Positions 27,939 to 38,386 of a stretch of DNA of 64,000 nt are shown piece after piece. Position 1 is the first letter of the stretch. Each line of letters starts with the position of its first letter. The notes below the pieces were generated by a model that was given only the letters and a program-made list of their open reading frames with translations, did no database searches and had not been told where the DNA came from. The stretch comes from Methylobacterium mesophilicum SR1.6/6 (GTDB lineage: Bacteria; Pseudomonadota; Alphaproteobacteria; Rhizobiales; Beijerinckiaceae). The stretch spans positions 412,501-476,500 of the forward strand of contig NZ_CP043538.1 of assembly GCF_000364445.2 (NCBI RefSeq), given 5' to 3'. The position numbers were made by a program, and so were the translations under genes.

Positions 27939-28014
27939 CAGCGCGGCAGCGACGTCGGGACCGGTTCCGGCGCGTGCGGCCGGCTGCCCGCTTCGTCGCA
28001 CACGGCCAGGTCCC

Positions 28015-30249
28015 ATGAGAGTCGCTCACCCCCGTTCCGGCGCCCTGCGTGCCCTCCTTGCCGGCGCCTCGCTCGCCGTCCTGGTCCAGGCTGCGCCGAG
28101 CTTTGCCCAGGACGCGACGCCGCCGCGCCCCCGGGCGAACAACCCGGCCAACCAGACCGCGCAGGGAAGCGTGCAGCTCGAGGAGCTGAGCGTCACCGGC
28201 CAGGGCGGGCCGGTCGTCGCCGGACCGGTGCGGGAGGATCCGCGTGGGCCGATCACCGGCTTCGTCGCCAAGCGCTCGCTCACCGCCACCAAGACCGACA
28301 CGCCGCTGATCGAGACGCCGCAATCGATCACCGTGATCGGGCGCCAGCAGCTCGACGCCCAGAAGCCCCAGTCGGTCTCGGAGGCGATCCAGTACGCGCC
28401 GGGCGTGTTCGGCAGCCCCTTCGGCCCGGATACCCGCCAGGACTTCTTCCTGATCCGCGGCTTCACCACCAACGACACCGGACTCTACAAGGACGGGCTG
28501 CAACTTCTGAACTTCGGCTTCGGCGGCTTCCAGCTGGAGACGTTCGGCCTGGAGCGCATCGAGGTGCTGCGCGGACCCGCCGCCGTGCTGTTCGGCGCCG
28601 GCAATCCGGGCGGCGTCGTCAACCTCGTGTCCAAGCGCCCGCCCCTCGACCCGCTGCGCTACATCGAGGCCGGCGGCGGCTCCTTCGGGCAGAAGTACCT
28701 CGCCTTCGACCTCGGCGGCCCGGCCGACGCGGAGGGGCACTGGTTCTACCGCCTGACCGCCATCGGGCGGAACGGCGGCACCCAGGTCGACGGCGTCGAG
28801 GACAACCGCGGCTACATCGCGCCGTCCTTCACCTACAAGCCCGACGGGGCCACGACCTTCACGATCCTGTCGAGCTTCCAGCACGACGAGACCGGCCGCA
28901 TCAACGCGTTCCTGCCCTATTACGGCACCGTGCGCCCGCAGGCCGAGGGCCTGCGCATCCCGCGCTCGTACAACACCCAGGACAACATCCAGAACCGGTA
29001 CCGGCGCACCCAGGCCTTCATCGGCTACGAGTTCGAGCACGTCTTCAACGACGTCTGGACGGTGCGCCAGAACGCCCGCTACGCGATCTCGCAATCCTAC
29101 GACAACTCCCTCAGCGGCGGCATCGGATACGTCGACCCGGTCACGCAGACCCAGCTCAGCCGCTACCGTTTCCAGGCGGCCTCGACGGCGCGCCAGTTCA
29201 ACGTCGACACCCAGGCGATCGCGCGGTTCGACGACGGCCTGTTCGCCCACACCTTCCTGATGGGCGTCGACTACAAGTATTTCAGCCTGAACGACAATCA
29301 GGGCACGTTCTTCGGCGTCGACCCGTTCAACCTCGCGGCGCCGAACTTCGTCAGCCCCGCCGGGCCGGTCTCACCCTACCTCATCAACTTCGACCAGTTC
29401 CAGCAGACCGGCCTCTACGTGCAGGATCAGATCAAGCTCACGCCGCAGCTGACCCTGATCGCCTCCGGCCGCGGCGACTTCACCACCAACGAGGTCAACA
29501 ACAAGCTCGCCAGCCCGATCTCCCGCACGACCCAGAACGCCAACGCGGCCACCGAGCGCTTCGCGCTGATCTACAACTTCGACTTCGGCCTCGCGCCGTA
29601 CGTCTCCTACGCGACCTCGTTCAACCCGCAGGTGGGCACGAACGCGTTCAGCCAGCCGTTCAAGCCGACCACGGGCGAGCAGTACGAGGCCGGCGTGAAG
29701 TACGAGCCGCCGGGGACGAACCTGTTCGTCACGGCCGCGTTCTTCGACCTCGCCCTCAACAACTCGCTCACCACCGACCCGAACAACGTCTTCAACTCGC
29801 TCCAGCTCGGGCTGACGCGCTCGCGGGGCTTCGAGGGCTCGCTCACGGCGAGCCTCACGCCGGAGCTCAACGTGGTCGCCTCGGTGACGACCTATGACCT
29901 GAAGATCGAGCGGGGCGACAATGTCGGCCGGACGCCCGCGGGCGTGCCGCAGACCTTCGCGTCGGTGTTCGGCGACTACACGATCCCCACGGGCGAATTC
30001 GCGGGCTTCGGCTTCGGCGGCGGCGTGCGCTACGTCGGGTCCTCCTTCGCCAACACCGACAACACGCTGAAGGTGCCGGAGCGGGTCCTGTTCGACACGC
30101 TGGTCCACTACACCAGCGGCAACTGGCGCTTCGCCATCAACGCCGCGAACATCTTCGACAAGCGCTTCGTCTCGTCCTGCACGTCGATCAACGCCTGCTT
30201 CTACGGCGAGGCGCGGCGGGTCACGGCGAGCCTGAGCTACAAGTGGTGA
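28015..30249 (+). CDS. TonB-dependent siderophore receptor
   Basis: A 744-residue outer-membrane receptor for ferric siderophores. It has a signal peptide (to PSFAQ), a TonB-box-like LEELSVTG segment, a plug domain (TPQSITVIGRQQLDAQKPQSVSEAIQYAPGV, RIEVLRGPAAVLFGAGNPGGVVNLVSKRP) and a 22-strand-type barrel ending in the aromatic signature SLSYKW. The ATG at 28015 starts the signal peptide; longer frames are shadows. It is preceded by an Irr/ICE-type box. No siderophore transport permease lies next to it. Confidence 0.94.
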   Translation: MRVAHPRSGALRALLAGASLAVLVQAAPSFAQDATPPRPRANNPANQTAQGSVQLEELSVTGQGGPVVAGPVREDPRGPITGFVAKRSLTATKTDTPLIETPQSITVIGRQQLDAQKPQSVSEAIQYAPGVFGSPFGPDTRQDFFLIRGFTTNDTGLYKDGLQLLNFGFGGFQLETFGLERIEVLRGPAAVLFGAGNPGGVVNLVSKRPPLDPLRYIEAGGGSFGQKYLAFDLGGPADAEGHWFYRLTAIGRNGGTQVDGVEDNRGYIAPSFTYKPDGATTFTILSSFQHDETGRINAFLPYYGTVRPQAEGLRIPRSYNTQDNIQNRYRRTQAFIGYEFEHVFNDVWTVRQNARYAISQSYDNSLSGGIGYVDPVTQTQLSRYRFQAASTARQFNVDTQAIARFDDGLFAHTFLMGVDYKYFSLNDNQGTFFGVDPFNLAAPNFVSPAGPVSPYLINFDQFQQTGLYVQDQIKLTPQLTLIASGRGDFTTNEVNNKLASPISRTTQNANAATERFALIYNFDFGLAPYVSYATSFNPQVGTNAFSQPFKPTTGEQYEAGVKYEPPGTNLFVTAAFFDLALNNSLTTDPNNVFNSLQLGLTRSRGFEGSLTASLTPELNVVASVTTYDLKIERGDNVGRTPAGVPQTFASVFGDYTIPTGEFAGFGFGGGVRYVGSSFANTDNTLKVPERVLFDTLVHYTSGNWRFAINAANIFDKRFVSSCTSINACFYGEARRVTASLSYKW

Positions 30250-30390
30250 GGCGGAGGGCTTGGCGCGCTCTCCGCCGAAGTGGAGACCGGTTCGGCGAGA
30301 GCGCGCCACGACAAAGGCTTAGAGCCGCGCCTGATTGCGACGCGCATGGTACACGACAATGCGCTGTACTAAGTCGATCCACTCAAACCC

Positions 30391-30504
30391 CCTCATCCTG
30401 AGGTGACCGCGTCAGCGGGCCTCGAAGGCGGGCTCCAGGGATCGCGCAGGCTTCTGGAGGGCTCCTTCGAGTCCTCCGCTCCGCTCCGGCACCTCAGGAT
30501 GAGG
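30391..30504. repeat. Intergenic palindromic repeat element
   Basis: CCTCATCCTGAGGTG at 30391-30405 is exactly complementary to 30490-30504. Inner arms (CTCGAAGG...CTCCAG near 30420 and CTGGAG...CCTTCGAG near 30454) also pair. The whole unit can fold into one long hairpin. Elements of this look (CTCATCCTGAGG) are dispersed in Hyphomicrobiales genomes. The rest of 30250-30720 holds no gene that I can support. Confidence 0.7.
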
Positions 30505-30720
30505 TGGTGGGTGGGATGACCGGTCCGAGAGCTTCCCGGTCTTGTGTCGTGTCTCGATTGTACCGCGATCGGTCTCGGCTCTAGCGGCGCGCCCCGATCG
30601 ACCGGCCGCAGCTTCCGCGACGGTGGCCCGCGGCGGGCGTAGCGGATGCCGCTTCGCCCGCCGCCGTCGACGATGACGACGTCCCCGAAAGCCCGCGGAG
30701 CCGGAACCGGTCCGGACCCG

Positions 30721-30945
30721 TCAGCGGTGATGGCGATGGTAACGGTGATGCCGGTGCATCCGGTGGGCGCGGTGCCGCATCATCCGCGATTCCATCCGGG
30801 CGTTGCGGTGCATGCCGCCGAAGCGGCCGTTGCCCTGCGCGGCGGCGTTCCGGTCGAGGCCGTCGCCCGGCGAGGCGAGGCTCGGGCTCGCGGCGCCGAG
30901 GACGAGGCCGAGCGCGAGCGTCGCGCCGAGGATGATCTTGTTCAT
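30721..30945 (-). CDS. Small secreted His/Arg/Met-rich protein
   Basis: A 74-residue protein with a clear signal peptide (MNKIILGATLALGLVLGAASPSLA) and a mature part ending in HRAHRMHRHHRYHRHHR. The ATG at 30945 is chosen because the signal peptide begins there. The His/Met-rich tail suggests metal binding in the periplasm or outside. No family recognised. Confidence 0.65.
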   Translation of the reverse strand: MNKIILGATLALGLVLGAASPSLASPGDGLDRNAAAQGNGRFGGMHRNARMESRMMRHRAHRMHRHHRYHRHHR

Positions 30946-31078
30946 GGGACGAATGTCTCTCCGCGACCCAGCGCCGCGCGGACCGAACGGATTAAAATCG
31001 GCCCGGTTCCGGCGCGGCCGGGGATCGTGCCGCGGCATCCTGCGGCAGGGAACGTCGGCGCTGTCCGATCGGGCCCGC

Positions 31079-32392
31079 TCACTCCGCGATGGCGAACAGG
31101 GTCAGCGGTCCGGGCAGCACCGCCTGCGGCACCGGGACGGCCCGGATCCCCACCGGCAGCGTTCCCTCGAGCAGATCCATGAAATCCCCCGAGGCGGCGA
31201 GCGCGATCTCGGCCGCCTTGGCCTGCGTCTCGATCCGCGCCAGGGCGTTCATCGCCGGACCCAGCACCGTGTACTCGGCCCGCACCCCGTCGTCGAAGAC
31301 GCCGACCAGGAGGTCGCCCGCGTGCAGGGCGACCACGACCCGCACGGTGAACAGCCCCTCCCGCGCCCGCTCGGCGTTGAGGGCGGCGATCCGGTCCCGG
31401 ATCGACAGGGCGCAGGCCAGAGCCGCGCGCGCCTGGGCGTCGGGCCGGTCGAGCACGAACTGCACCAGCACGGCGTCGCCGATATACTTGTCGACCAGGC
31501 CGCCCTGCTCCGCCACCGCCGCCTGCGCGGCCGCCCGGACCGCCAGCAGGGCCTTCACCATGGCCTCGGGCGGGTGCTCGCGGGAGAGCCGGGAGAAGCC
31601 GCGGATGTCGAGGATCATCAGGCAGGCGTGGCGCCGGTGGATCCCGAGGCCGGAATCGCCGTCCTCGGCGGCGAGGTCGAGGGCGACCGTGTCGGGCACG
31701 AACCGGGCGAGCTGGGTCCGCTCGTGCTCCATGCGCAGAGCCCGGGCCACCGCGGCGCGCAGGCGGATCATGCCGTCGATCACCAGGAGGCCCGCCGCCA
31801 TGAAGGTGGCGAGCCCGGTGATCTGCGCGGTCGGGAAGGTGTCGGCGTTGGGGAACAGGTCCGGATGCACCAGCCCGACCAGGAAGGCCGCGCTCCAGCA
31901 GACCGTGACCAGCCCGCAGAACACCAGGGTCTGGGCCACCCGCATGCTCAGGCCGGTCTGGAGCAGGAGCAGGAAGGCGGGCAGGCGGCTCACCGCGTCG
32001 GCGCCGAGGCCCGCCCCGCCCCCGGCCATCATGTGCTCGATGATCACGTAGACGGCGAGCCCGGCGTTGAGCCCGGTGCCGGCCCAGCTGTAGGCGTTGG
32101 CCGCGGGGCCGCCGCCCCGCTCCCGGAGCCCGAACCAGACCGTGCCGAGGCCGTAGAGGCCGAGGATGAACCAGTGGCTCAGGGCGTGGAGCGAGCCGTC
32201 ATAGGCCTGCGCCGCCATCAGCAGCACCAGCACGATCACCACCCGGAGGCCGAGCAGGCGCAGGCCGCCGCCGGCCTGCATCGCCCGCAGCACCGCCGCG
32301 TCGTCGGATCCCGGTTCCGCGCGGCCCTCGGCCGGAGACCGCGCGGACTGCAGCGCGGCGAGCGTCGGGTTGCCGGCGCTGCCCGAGGCCAT
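31079..32392 (-). CDS. Class III adenylate/guanylate cyclase, membrane-bound
   Basis: A 437-residue protein with about six N-terminal membrane helices ([19 protein letters not shown] ... [19 protein letters not shown]). A C-terminal class III cyclase domain follows: [24 protein letters not shown] (first metal Asp), [12 protein letters not shown] (second Asp) and [19 protein letters not shown]. It probably makes cAMP. Its ATG overlaps the hflX stop by 1 base (TGATG), so it is co-expressed with hflX. Confidence 0.88.
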   Translation of the reverse strand: MASGSAGNPTLAALQSARSPAEGRAEPGSDDAAVLRAMQAGGGLRLLGLRVVIVLVLLMAAQAYDGSLHALSHWFILGLYGLGTVWFGLRERGGGPAANAYSWAGTGLNAGLAVYVIIEHMMAGGGAGLGADAVSRLPAFLLLLQTGLSMRVAQTLVFCGLVTVCWSAAFLVGLVHPDLFPNADTFPTAQITGLATFMAAGLLVIDGMIRLRAAVARALRMEHERTQLARFVPDTVALDLAAEDGDSGLGIHRRHACLMILDIRGFSRLSREHPPEAMVKALLAVRAAAQAAVAEQGGLVDKYIGDAVLVQFVLDRPDAQARAALACALSIRDRIAALNAERAREGLFTVRVVVALHAGDLLVGVFDDGVRAEYTVLGPAMNALARIETQAKAAEIALAASGDFMDLLEGTLPVGIRAVPVPQAVLPGPLTLFAIAE

Positions 32393-33804
32393 CAACCGCC
32401 CCGGCCGAGGCGCCGGGCCGCCGCGAAGCGGTTGAGGAAGCGCGGCTCCTTCTCGGGGGCGATCCGGACCGCGAGGTGCAGGGTGCCGTCGGCCTCCGAC
32501 CGGCGGTCGAGGATCTCGGCGTTCTCGTAGAGCCAGTTCAGCGCCGCCCCGTCCTCCGGGGGCAGCGACACCGCGAAGCTCGCGCGGTTGCGCCCGATCC
32601 GCGCCTCGATCCGGCTGGCGAGGGCGGCGAGCCCCTCCCCGGTCAGGGCCGAGACCAGGACCGGCGCGGCGCTGTCGCGGTCGTTGCGGGCCTTGGCCTG
32701 GCCGCTGAGGTTCAGGAGCCGGGTGCGCTCGTCGTCGTCGAGGAGGTCGGCCTTGTTCCAGACCTCGATGATCCGGTCCGCCGTGGTCTCGATGCCGAGC
32801 TCCCGCAGGACCTCGCCGACATCCTCGGCCTGCGCCTCGGAATCGACGTGGGCGACGTCGCGCACGTGGAGCAGCACGTCGGCCTCGATGGCATCCTCCA
32901 GCGTCGCCCGGAAGGCCGCGATCAGCGGCGTCGGCAGGTCGGAGATGAAGCCCACCGTGTCGGACAGGATCACGGTCTCGCCGTGGGGCAGCTTGGTCGC
33001 CCGGGCGGTGGGGTCGAGGGTGGCGAACAGCATGTCCTTGGCGGTGACCTCGGCGCGGGTCAGGGCGTTGAACAGGCTCGACTTGCCGGCGTTCGTGTAG
33101 CCCACCAGCGCGACGATCGGGTACGGCACCCGTGCGCGGCTCTGCCGGTGCAGGCCGCGGGTGCGCACCACCGCGTCGAGATCGCGCTCGATCCGGGTCA
33201 TGCGCTCCTGGATCATGCGCCGGTCGGCCTCGATCTGGGTCTCGCCGGGGCCGCCCAGGAAGCCGAAGCCGCCGCGCTGACGCTCCAGATGGGTCCAGGA
33301 TCGGACGAGCCGGGACTTCTGGTAGGCGAGGTGCGCGTGCTCCACCTGGAGCGTGCCCTCGCGCGTGGAGGCGCGCCGGCCGAAGATCTCCAGGATCAGG
33401 CCGGTGCGGTCGATGACCTTGGCGCCCCAGGCCTTCTCGAGGTTGCGCTGCTGCACGGGCGAGAGGGCGCAGTCCATCACGACGAGGCCGATCTCGCGGG
33501 CGCGGATCAGGCCGGCGATCTCCTCGACCCGGCCCTTGCCGAGATAGGTGGAGGGGCGGATCCGCGGCAGGCTGACGGCGAGGCTCTCGACCACGTCGAG
33601 CTCGATCGCGGCGGCGAGCCCGGTCGCCTCGTCGAGGCGGGCCTCCACGGAGCGCGTGGGCGTCACCGGTCCGTGCCCGGCTCCCGCGGCGCCCCGCGCG
33701 AGGTAGGGGCCGATCACCAGGGTGTGGGTCGCCGCGGCGATCTCGCCCTCGGGGGCGGCCTGCGCCTGGAGGCGGGCTTCGCCGGACGTCAGCGTTTCGG
33801 TCAT
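32392..33804 (-). CDS. hflX: GTPase HflX
   Basis: A 470-residue ribosome-associated GTPase. G motifs are visible: [15 protein letters not shown] (G1), ATLDPTARA (G2/G3 region), [12 protein letters not shown] (G3) and VWNKADLL (G4). The N-terminal HflX domain ([20 protein letters not shown]) and [13 protein letters not shown] linker are typical. It follows hfq, as in other alphaproteobacteria, with a 408-base gap holding a palindromic repeat. Confidence 0.95.
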   Translation of the reverse strand: MTETLTSGEARLQAQAAPEGEIAAATHTLVIGPYLARGAAGAGHGPVTPTRSVEARLDEATGLAAAIELDVVESLAVSLPRIRPSTYLGKGRVEEIAGLIRAREIGLVVMDCALSPVQQRNLEKAWGAKVIDRTGLILEIFGRRASTREGTLQVEHAHLAYQKSRLVRSWTHLERQRGGFGFLGGPGETQIEADRRMIQERMTRIERDLDAVVRTRGLHRQSRARVPYPIVALVGYTNAGKSSLFNALTRAEVTAKDMLFATLDPTARATKLPHGETVILSDTVGFISDLPTPLIAAFRATLEDAIEADVLLHVRDVAHVDSEAQAEDVGEVLRELGIETTADRIIEVWNKADLLDDDERTRLLNLSGQAKARNDRDSAAPVLVSALTGEGLAALASRIEARIGRNRASFAVSLPPEDGAALNWLYENAEILDRRSEADGTLHLAVRIAPEKEPRFLNRFAAARRLGRGG

Positions 33805-33996
33805 ACGGCCTTTGGCACCGCCGGTCGGCCGGCGGCTTCGTTCGAGAGGTCGGATCCGTCAGAATGGGGATGCGGGCGGGCCGGGCCAAGGCTTGGGGCC
33901 GGAAACGCAGCGGATATCCGCGAGGGCGCGGATTGCGCACGTCCTTCCTCCCCTCGCCGGGCTCGCAGATTCGCATCCTTGACCGACGCGCGCTCT

Positions 33997-34100
33997 CCTC
34001 CCCCTTGTGGGGAGGAGTTGGAGGTGGGGGTGGTGCAGGATCGAGCGGTGCGGTGCCTTCTGCACCACCCCACCCCTGGACCCTCCCCACAAGGGGGAGG
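33997..34100. repeat. Intergenic palindromic repeat between hfq and hflX
   Basis: CCTCCCCCTTGTGGGGAGG at 33997-34015 is exactly complementary to 34082-34100. Inner GTGGGGGTGGTGCAG / CTGCACCACCCCAC arms extend the fold. It is a second type of dispersed palindromic unit, different in sequence from the one at 30.4 kb. The 33805-34212 gap holds no gene that I can support. Confidence 0.7.
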
Positions 34101-34212
34101 GAAAAGCGCCCATTTTTCAGAGCGTTGGTCTCAGACCCAGACGTGTGAATATCGTAACCTTTGCAAGGGGAGGAGACGCGCGGATCTACCTCGCCCCAAC
34201 CCCAGCGAAAAC

Positions 34213-34464
34213 TCACGCCTTCTCGGCGGTCTCGTCCGGCTCGAACAGCTGCACCGGGTGGCCCGGCATGATCGTGGAGATCGCGTGCTTGTAGACCAGC
34301 TGCGAGTGCCCGTCCCGGCGCAGCAGCACGCAGAAATTGTCGAACCACGTCACCACGCCCTGGAGCTTGACGCCGTTGACGAGGAAGATGGTCAGCGGGA
34401 TCTTGTTCTTGCGGACATGATTGAGAAAGGTGTCCTGAAGGTTCTGTGCGCGTTCGCCCGCCAT
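34213..34464 (-). CDS. hfq: RNA chaperone Hfq
   Basis: An 83-residue Sm-like hexameric RNA chaperone. Conserved features are the N-terminus [37 protein letters not shown] (Sm1) and [12 protein letters not shown] (Sm2, KHA motif). The ATG at 34464 gives the usual Hfq length. It lies between ntrX and hflX. A trkA gene often found in this neighbourhood is absent here. Confidence 0.97.
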   Translation of the reverse strand: MAGERAQNLQDTFLNHVRKNKIPLTIFLVNGVKLQGVVTWFDNFCVLLRRDGHSQLVYKHAISTIMPGHPVQLFEPDETAEKA

Positions 34465-34661
34465 CTTCTTGGCCTTCTTGTTGTCCCGGCTCGCTCCGTC
34501 CGGGATGGGTCTGCCGCGCGCCGGATCGTCCGACCTTCCCGACCGCGGCTGTGTATACAAGCACCATGATCTGGTGAAAGCGTGGGCGCAAGCAACCCCC
34601 GCGCCGGCCTCATCCGTGACGGATCGGCACCGCTCTCACCGCATCCCCCCGGCCGCCCGTC

Positions 34662-36026
34662 TCACGGACCGATGCCGAGGGATTTCAACTTACGGTGCAG
34701 GGCCGAGCGCTCCATGCCGATGAACTCGGCGGTGCGCGAGATGTTGCCGGAGAACCGCGCGATCTGCGCCACGAGGTACTCCCGCTCGAAGATCTCGCGG
34801 GCCTCCCGGAGCGCGAGGCTCATCAGCTTCTCGCCGCCCGCGCCGCCCGGCGTCGTCGGCACCAGGGCGCCGATCTCGGAGGGCAGCATCTCCGAGGTGA
34901 CCTCCTGCTCCGGGTCGGCCTGGGTCAGGATCATCAGCCGCTCGACGTTGTTCTTGAGCTGGCGGACGTTGCCGGGCCAGTTGTGCGACTGCAGCACCGC
35001 CATCGCGTCCTCGGCGATCCGGCGCTTGGGCAGGCCGGTCTGGGACGAGATGTTGTCCATGAAGAACTGGATCAGCTCGGGCACGTCCTCCCGGCGCTCC
35101 GACAGGGCCGGCACCCGGATCGGCACCACCGACAGGCGGTGGAACAGGTCCTCCCGGAACCGGCCCGCGGCGATCTCCTCCTGAAGATCCCGGGATGAGG
35201 ACGAGATGATGCGCACGTCGACATGCACCCGGGTGGTGCCGCCGACCCGCTGGAAGTTCTGGTCGACGAGGACGCGCAGGATCCGGTTCTGGGTCTCCCG
35301 CGGCATGTCGGCGACCTCGTCGAGGTAGAGGGTGCCGCCATGGGCTTCCTCCAGGGCGCCGACCCGCCGGCCGCTCTCGCCCTCGACCCCGAACAGCTCC
35401 GCCTCCATGGTCTCGGGCAGGATCGCGGCGGCGTTCAACAGCACGAACGGGCCGTTCGAGCGGGCCGAGGCCTTGTGCAGGCTGCGCGCCGCGAGCTCCT
35501 TGCCGGAGCCCAGCGCCCCGGTGATCATCACCCGGGCGTTGGTCGGCGCCACCCGGTCGAGGGTCTGGCGCAGCTGGTTGATGGCGAGCGACGCGCCGAC
35601 GATCCGGTTGGTGGCGCCGGAGCGCGCCGTCAGGTCGCGGACCTCCCGCCGGAGCCGCGAGGCCTCCAGCGCCCGCTCGGCCACCAGGATCAGCCGGTCC
35701 GCCTTGAACGGCTTCTCGATGAAGTCGTAGGCGCCCGCCTTGATGGCCGAGACCGCGGTCTCGATGTTGCCGTGGCCCGAGATCATCACCACCGGCAGGT
35801 CGGGGTTCGCCGCCTTGATCAGGTCGAGCACCTGCAGGCCGTCGAGCCGGGAGCCCTGCAGCCAGATGTCGAGGAAGACGAGGTGCGGCCGGCGCGCCTC
35901 GATGGCGGCGAGCGCCTCGTCCGAGCCGCCGGCCGTGCGGCAGCGGTGGCCCTCGTCGTCCAGGATCCCGGCGACGAGGTCGCGGATGTCGGCCTCGTCG
36001 TCGACGATCAGGATATCGGCGCTCAT
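34662..36026 (-). CDS. ntrX: Response regulator NtrX
   Basis: A 454-residue regulator: receiver domain (VDDEAD, phospho-acceptor Asp53 in FLDIWLQG, SGHGN, KPF), AAA+ domain (GALGSGKELAARSLH; GTLYLDEVADMP) and a C-terminal Fis-type helix-turn-helix (RTAEFIGMERSALHRKLKSLG). The sigma54-contact GAFTGA loop is missing: ELFGVEGESGRRVGAL stands in its place, as known for alphaproteobacterial NtrX. It overlaps ntrY by 4 bases. Confidence 0.95.
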   Translation of the reverse strand: MSADILIVDDEADIRDLVAGILDDEGHRCRTAGGSDEALAAIEARRPHLVFLDIWLQGSRLDGLQVLDLIKAANPDLPVVMISGHGNIETAVSAIKAGAYDFIEKPFKADRLILVAERALEASRLRREVRDLTARSGATNRIVGASLAINQLRQTLDRVAPTNARVMITGALGSGKELAARSLHKASARSNGPFVLLNAAAILPETMEAELFGVEGESGRRVGALEEAHGGTLYLDEVADMPRETQNRILRVLVDQNFQRVGGTTRVHVDVRIISSSSRDLQEEIAAGRFREDLFHRLSVVPIRVPALSERREDVPELIQFFMDNISSQTGLPKRRIAEDAMAVLQSHNWPGNVRQLKNNVERLMILTQADPEQEVTSEMLPSEIGALVPTTPGGAGGEKLMSLALREAREIFEREYLVAQIARFSGNISRTAEFIGMERSALHRKLKSLGIGP

Positions 36027-38386
36027 GCGTGCATCTCCGCGATCCGGGGGGCCGTCGACGCGGCGCCCTTCTCCTCTGTCGTGACAGGTAGGGTTTCAGA
36101 CGGCGCCGCCGCCGGCTCGGGCCCGTGCTCGCGCGGGACCCGCATCCGCACCTGGCCGCCGCGGCCGGCGGGATTGTCGTTCAGCTCGATCCCGCCGCCG
36201 TGCTCCTCAAGCACCTTGCTCACGATGGCAAGCCCCAGCCCCGTCCCACCCTCGCGGGTGGTCATGTAGGGCTCGAGCAGCCGCTGGCGGCCCTCGGCGG
36301 GGAAACCCTTGCCGTTGTCGGTGACGGCGATCACCGCGAACCCGTCCTCGACGGCGAGGCTGAGCGAGATCTTGCCCTTGCCGAGCTCGGCCTCCGGTAC
36401 CTCGGCCACCGCCTCGACGGCGTTCTTGAGGATGTTGGTGATCACCTGGCTGAGCAGCCTTATGTCGAAAGCCGCGACAATTTTTTCGGATCCGCCGGCC
36501 CCGCTCTGAGCCGAGAACGCGAAGTCGATGTCCGGGTGCGCGACCCGCATCATGAACAGGTTCTGCTTGGCGATCTCGGTGAGGTCGTTCGGCGCGATGG
36601 CGGGCTTGGGCATCCGCGCGAAGGCCGAGAACTCGTCGACCATGCGCTTGATCTCGTCCACCTGCCGGACAATCGTGGCGGTGCACTGGTCGAACACCTC
36701 CTTGTCGGCGGTGATGACCTTCCCGTACTTGCGCCGGATCCGCTCGGCAGAGAGCTGGATCGGGGTCAGCGGGTTCTTGATCTCGTGGGCGATGCGGCGC
36801 GCCACGTCGCCCCAGGCGGAGCTGCGCTGCGCCTGGACGAGGTCGGTGATGTCGTCGAGCGTCACCACCGAGCCGCGGGAAGCCCCCTGCGCCTGCTCGC
36901 TCGTGACCCGCACCGTGATGGTGCGCTCGCCCCGCGAGCGGGTGAGCTGGACCTGCTGCTGCTGCAGGCTGCGCGGGCGCGCCTCGCTCTCGGCGAGCAC
37001 GGGGGCGAGCTCCGGCACCGCGCGGGCCAGCGGCTGGCCGACCAGCGCGTCGCTGGGGAGGTCGAGCATCCGCTCGGCGGCCGGGTTGGCGATGGTGACG
37101 AAGCCCGCCGCGTCGAGGCCGATCACCCCCGGCGAGACGCCCGACAGCACGGCCTCGGTGAAGCGGCGGCGGGTGTCGATCAGGTCGCTCGCGGCGATCA
37201 GGCCGGCATGCTGGCGGCGCAGCTCCTGGGTCATCTTGTTGAAACTCTCGCCGAGATGGGCGAGGTCGCCGCTGGTCTTCTTGGTCGGCACCTGGGCGTA
37301 GAAATTGCCCGACGCCACTTGGTCGGCGGCGTTGATCAGCCGCCGGATCGGCGCCACGAAGCGGTTGGCGAAGTTCATGCCGAACCACACCGCCGACAGG
37401 AGCGCGATCAGCGCGATCAGCAGGAACACCGACGCGAAGGTGATCTGGATCGAGCGGCGCAGGGAGTCGTAGGTGAGGTACTCGGCCGCCGCCGCCCGCG
37501 ACACGCCGGGGAAGTCGATGGCGAGCTGGCTCACCTCCCGCTGCACCATCAGCACGGCGTCGTCGTAGGCCGGCATGCGCAGCAGCGCGGCGAAGACCCG
37601 GCCCTCCGTGGGCAGCAGGCAGATCGGGTCGGCGGAGTTCGCCGCGTCCTCGAAGGCCGCTGCCGAGGGCAGGCGGTTCGTCTTCAGGACGTCGATCTTG
37701 GCCCGGGCCACCACCTCGGTGGGCCCGCGCATGATCTGCGCCACCGGCAGACCGAGATTGGTCGCCCGGGTGGTCAGGAAGGTCTGGAACCAGTCCCGGT
37801 TGACGTCGAAGTTCGGCCGCGCGCGGGTGAGGTCGTCGGCGAGGATGCGGATCTCGCGGGCGAGGCTCTGGCACTGGTTCTCCTGGTAGGCGTCGGCCAC
37901 CTCCACGGATTTCAGCACCACGTCGCGGACCCGGTCGGTGAAGCCGAGCGACAGGCCCCGGTCGATCGTCACGGACGCCACCACGGCGAGCAGGATCGTC
38001 GGCAGGATCGCGATCAGCGAGAACAGGCCGACGATGCGGGTGTGCAGCCGCGCCACCGCGGCGTTGGCCTTGCGGGCGTGCAGGAAGACCCGCGCCTCCC
38101 AGGCGATGATGACGGCGAGGCCGAGCACCAGGACGGCGTTGATGGCGAGCAGCGTCACGCCGTAGGCGGGCGTCGGCGTCACCCGGATCACGCCGGCCAG
38201 GATCAGAAAGGTTGCCAGCGCCGAGACCAGGGCGATGATCACCATGGCGGCGCCGATCCAGCCCGGACCGCGCGGTCCGGGACGCAGGGACTCCGCCAGC
38301 GACGCGTCGGGGCCCACCCCCTCGCCGATCCCCTCGGGGTCGGTCGACGGGCCTTCCTCTGTCCGTGAGCGTCTCAGGAACGGCAT
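36023..38386 (-). CDS. ntrY: Sensor histidine kinase NtrY
   Basis: A 787-residue membrane kinase. It has N-terminal membrane helices (WIGAAMVIIALVSALATFLILAGVI and others), a periplasmic domain, HAMP (FANRFVAPIRRLINAADQVASGNFYAQVP), PAS (LSGVSPGVIGLDAAGFVTIANPAAERML), HisKA with His in RRIAHEIKNPLTPIQLSAERI, and HATPase (NILKNAVEAV, DNGKGFP, EGGTGLGLAIV). Start ATG 38386 avoids a long unsupported extension. Partner of NtrX in nitrogen and redox/envelope control. Confidence 0.95.
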   Translation of the reverse strand: MPFLRRSRTEEGPSTDPEGIGEGVGPDASLAESLRPGPRGPGWIGAAMVIIALVSALATFLILAGVIRVTPTPAYGVTLLAINAVLVLGLAVIIAWEARVFLHARKANAAVARLHTRIVGLFSLIAILPTILLAVVASVTIDRGLSLGFTDRVRDVVLKSVEVADAYQENQCQSLAREIRILADDLTRARPNFDVNRDWFQTFLTTRATNLGLPVAQIMRGPTEVVARAKIDVLKTNRLPSAAAFEDAANSADPICLLPTEGRVFAALLRMPAYDDAVLMVQREVSQLAIDFPGVSRAAAAEYLTYDSLRRSIQITFASVFLLIALIALLSAVWFGMNFANRFVAPIRRLINAADQVASGNFYAQVPTKKTSGDLAHLGESFNKMTQELRRQHAGLIAASDLIDTRRRFTEAVLSGVSPGVIGLDAAGFVTIANPAAERMLDLPSDALVGQPLARAVPELAPVLAESEARPRSLQQQQVQLTRSRGERTITVRVTSEQAQGASRGSVVTLDDITDLVQAQRSSAWGDVARRIAHEIKNPLTPIQLSAERIRRKYGKVITADKEVFDQCTATIVRQVDEIKRMVDEFSAFARMPKPAIAPNDLTEIAKQNLFMMRVAHPDIDFAFSAQSGAGGSEKIVAAFDIRLLSQVITNILKNAVEAVAEVPEAELGKGKISLSLAVEDGFAVIAVTDNGKGFPAEGRQRLLEPYMTTREGGTGLGLAIVSKVLEEHGGGIELNDNPAGRGGQVRMRVPREHGPEPAAAPSETLPVTTEEKGAASTAPRIAEMHA

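Noticed and set aside
26122..28014. N-terminal extension of the TonB receptor frame
   Set aside because: The signal peptide begins at 28015; upstream residues are a shadow of the hydrolase gene.
31079..34591. A 1170-residue minus-strand frame spanning cyclase and beyond
   Set aside because: Only the last ~437 residues (from ATG 32392) look like a real protein; the rest is a shadow of hflX and the repeat region.
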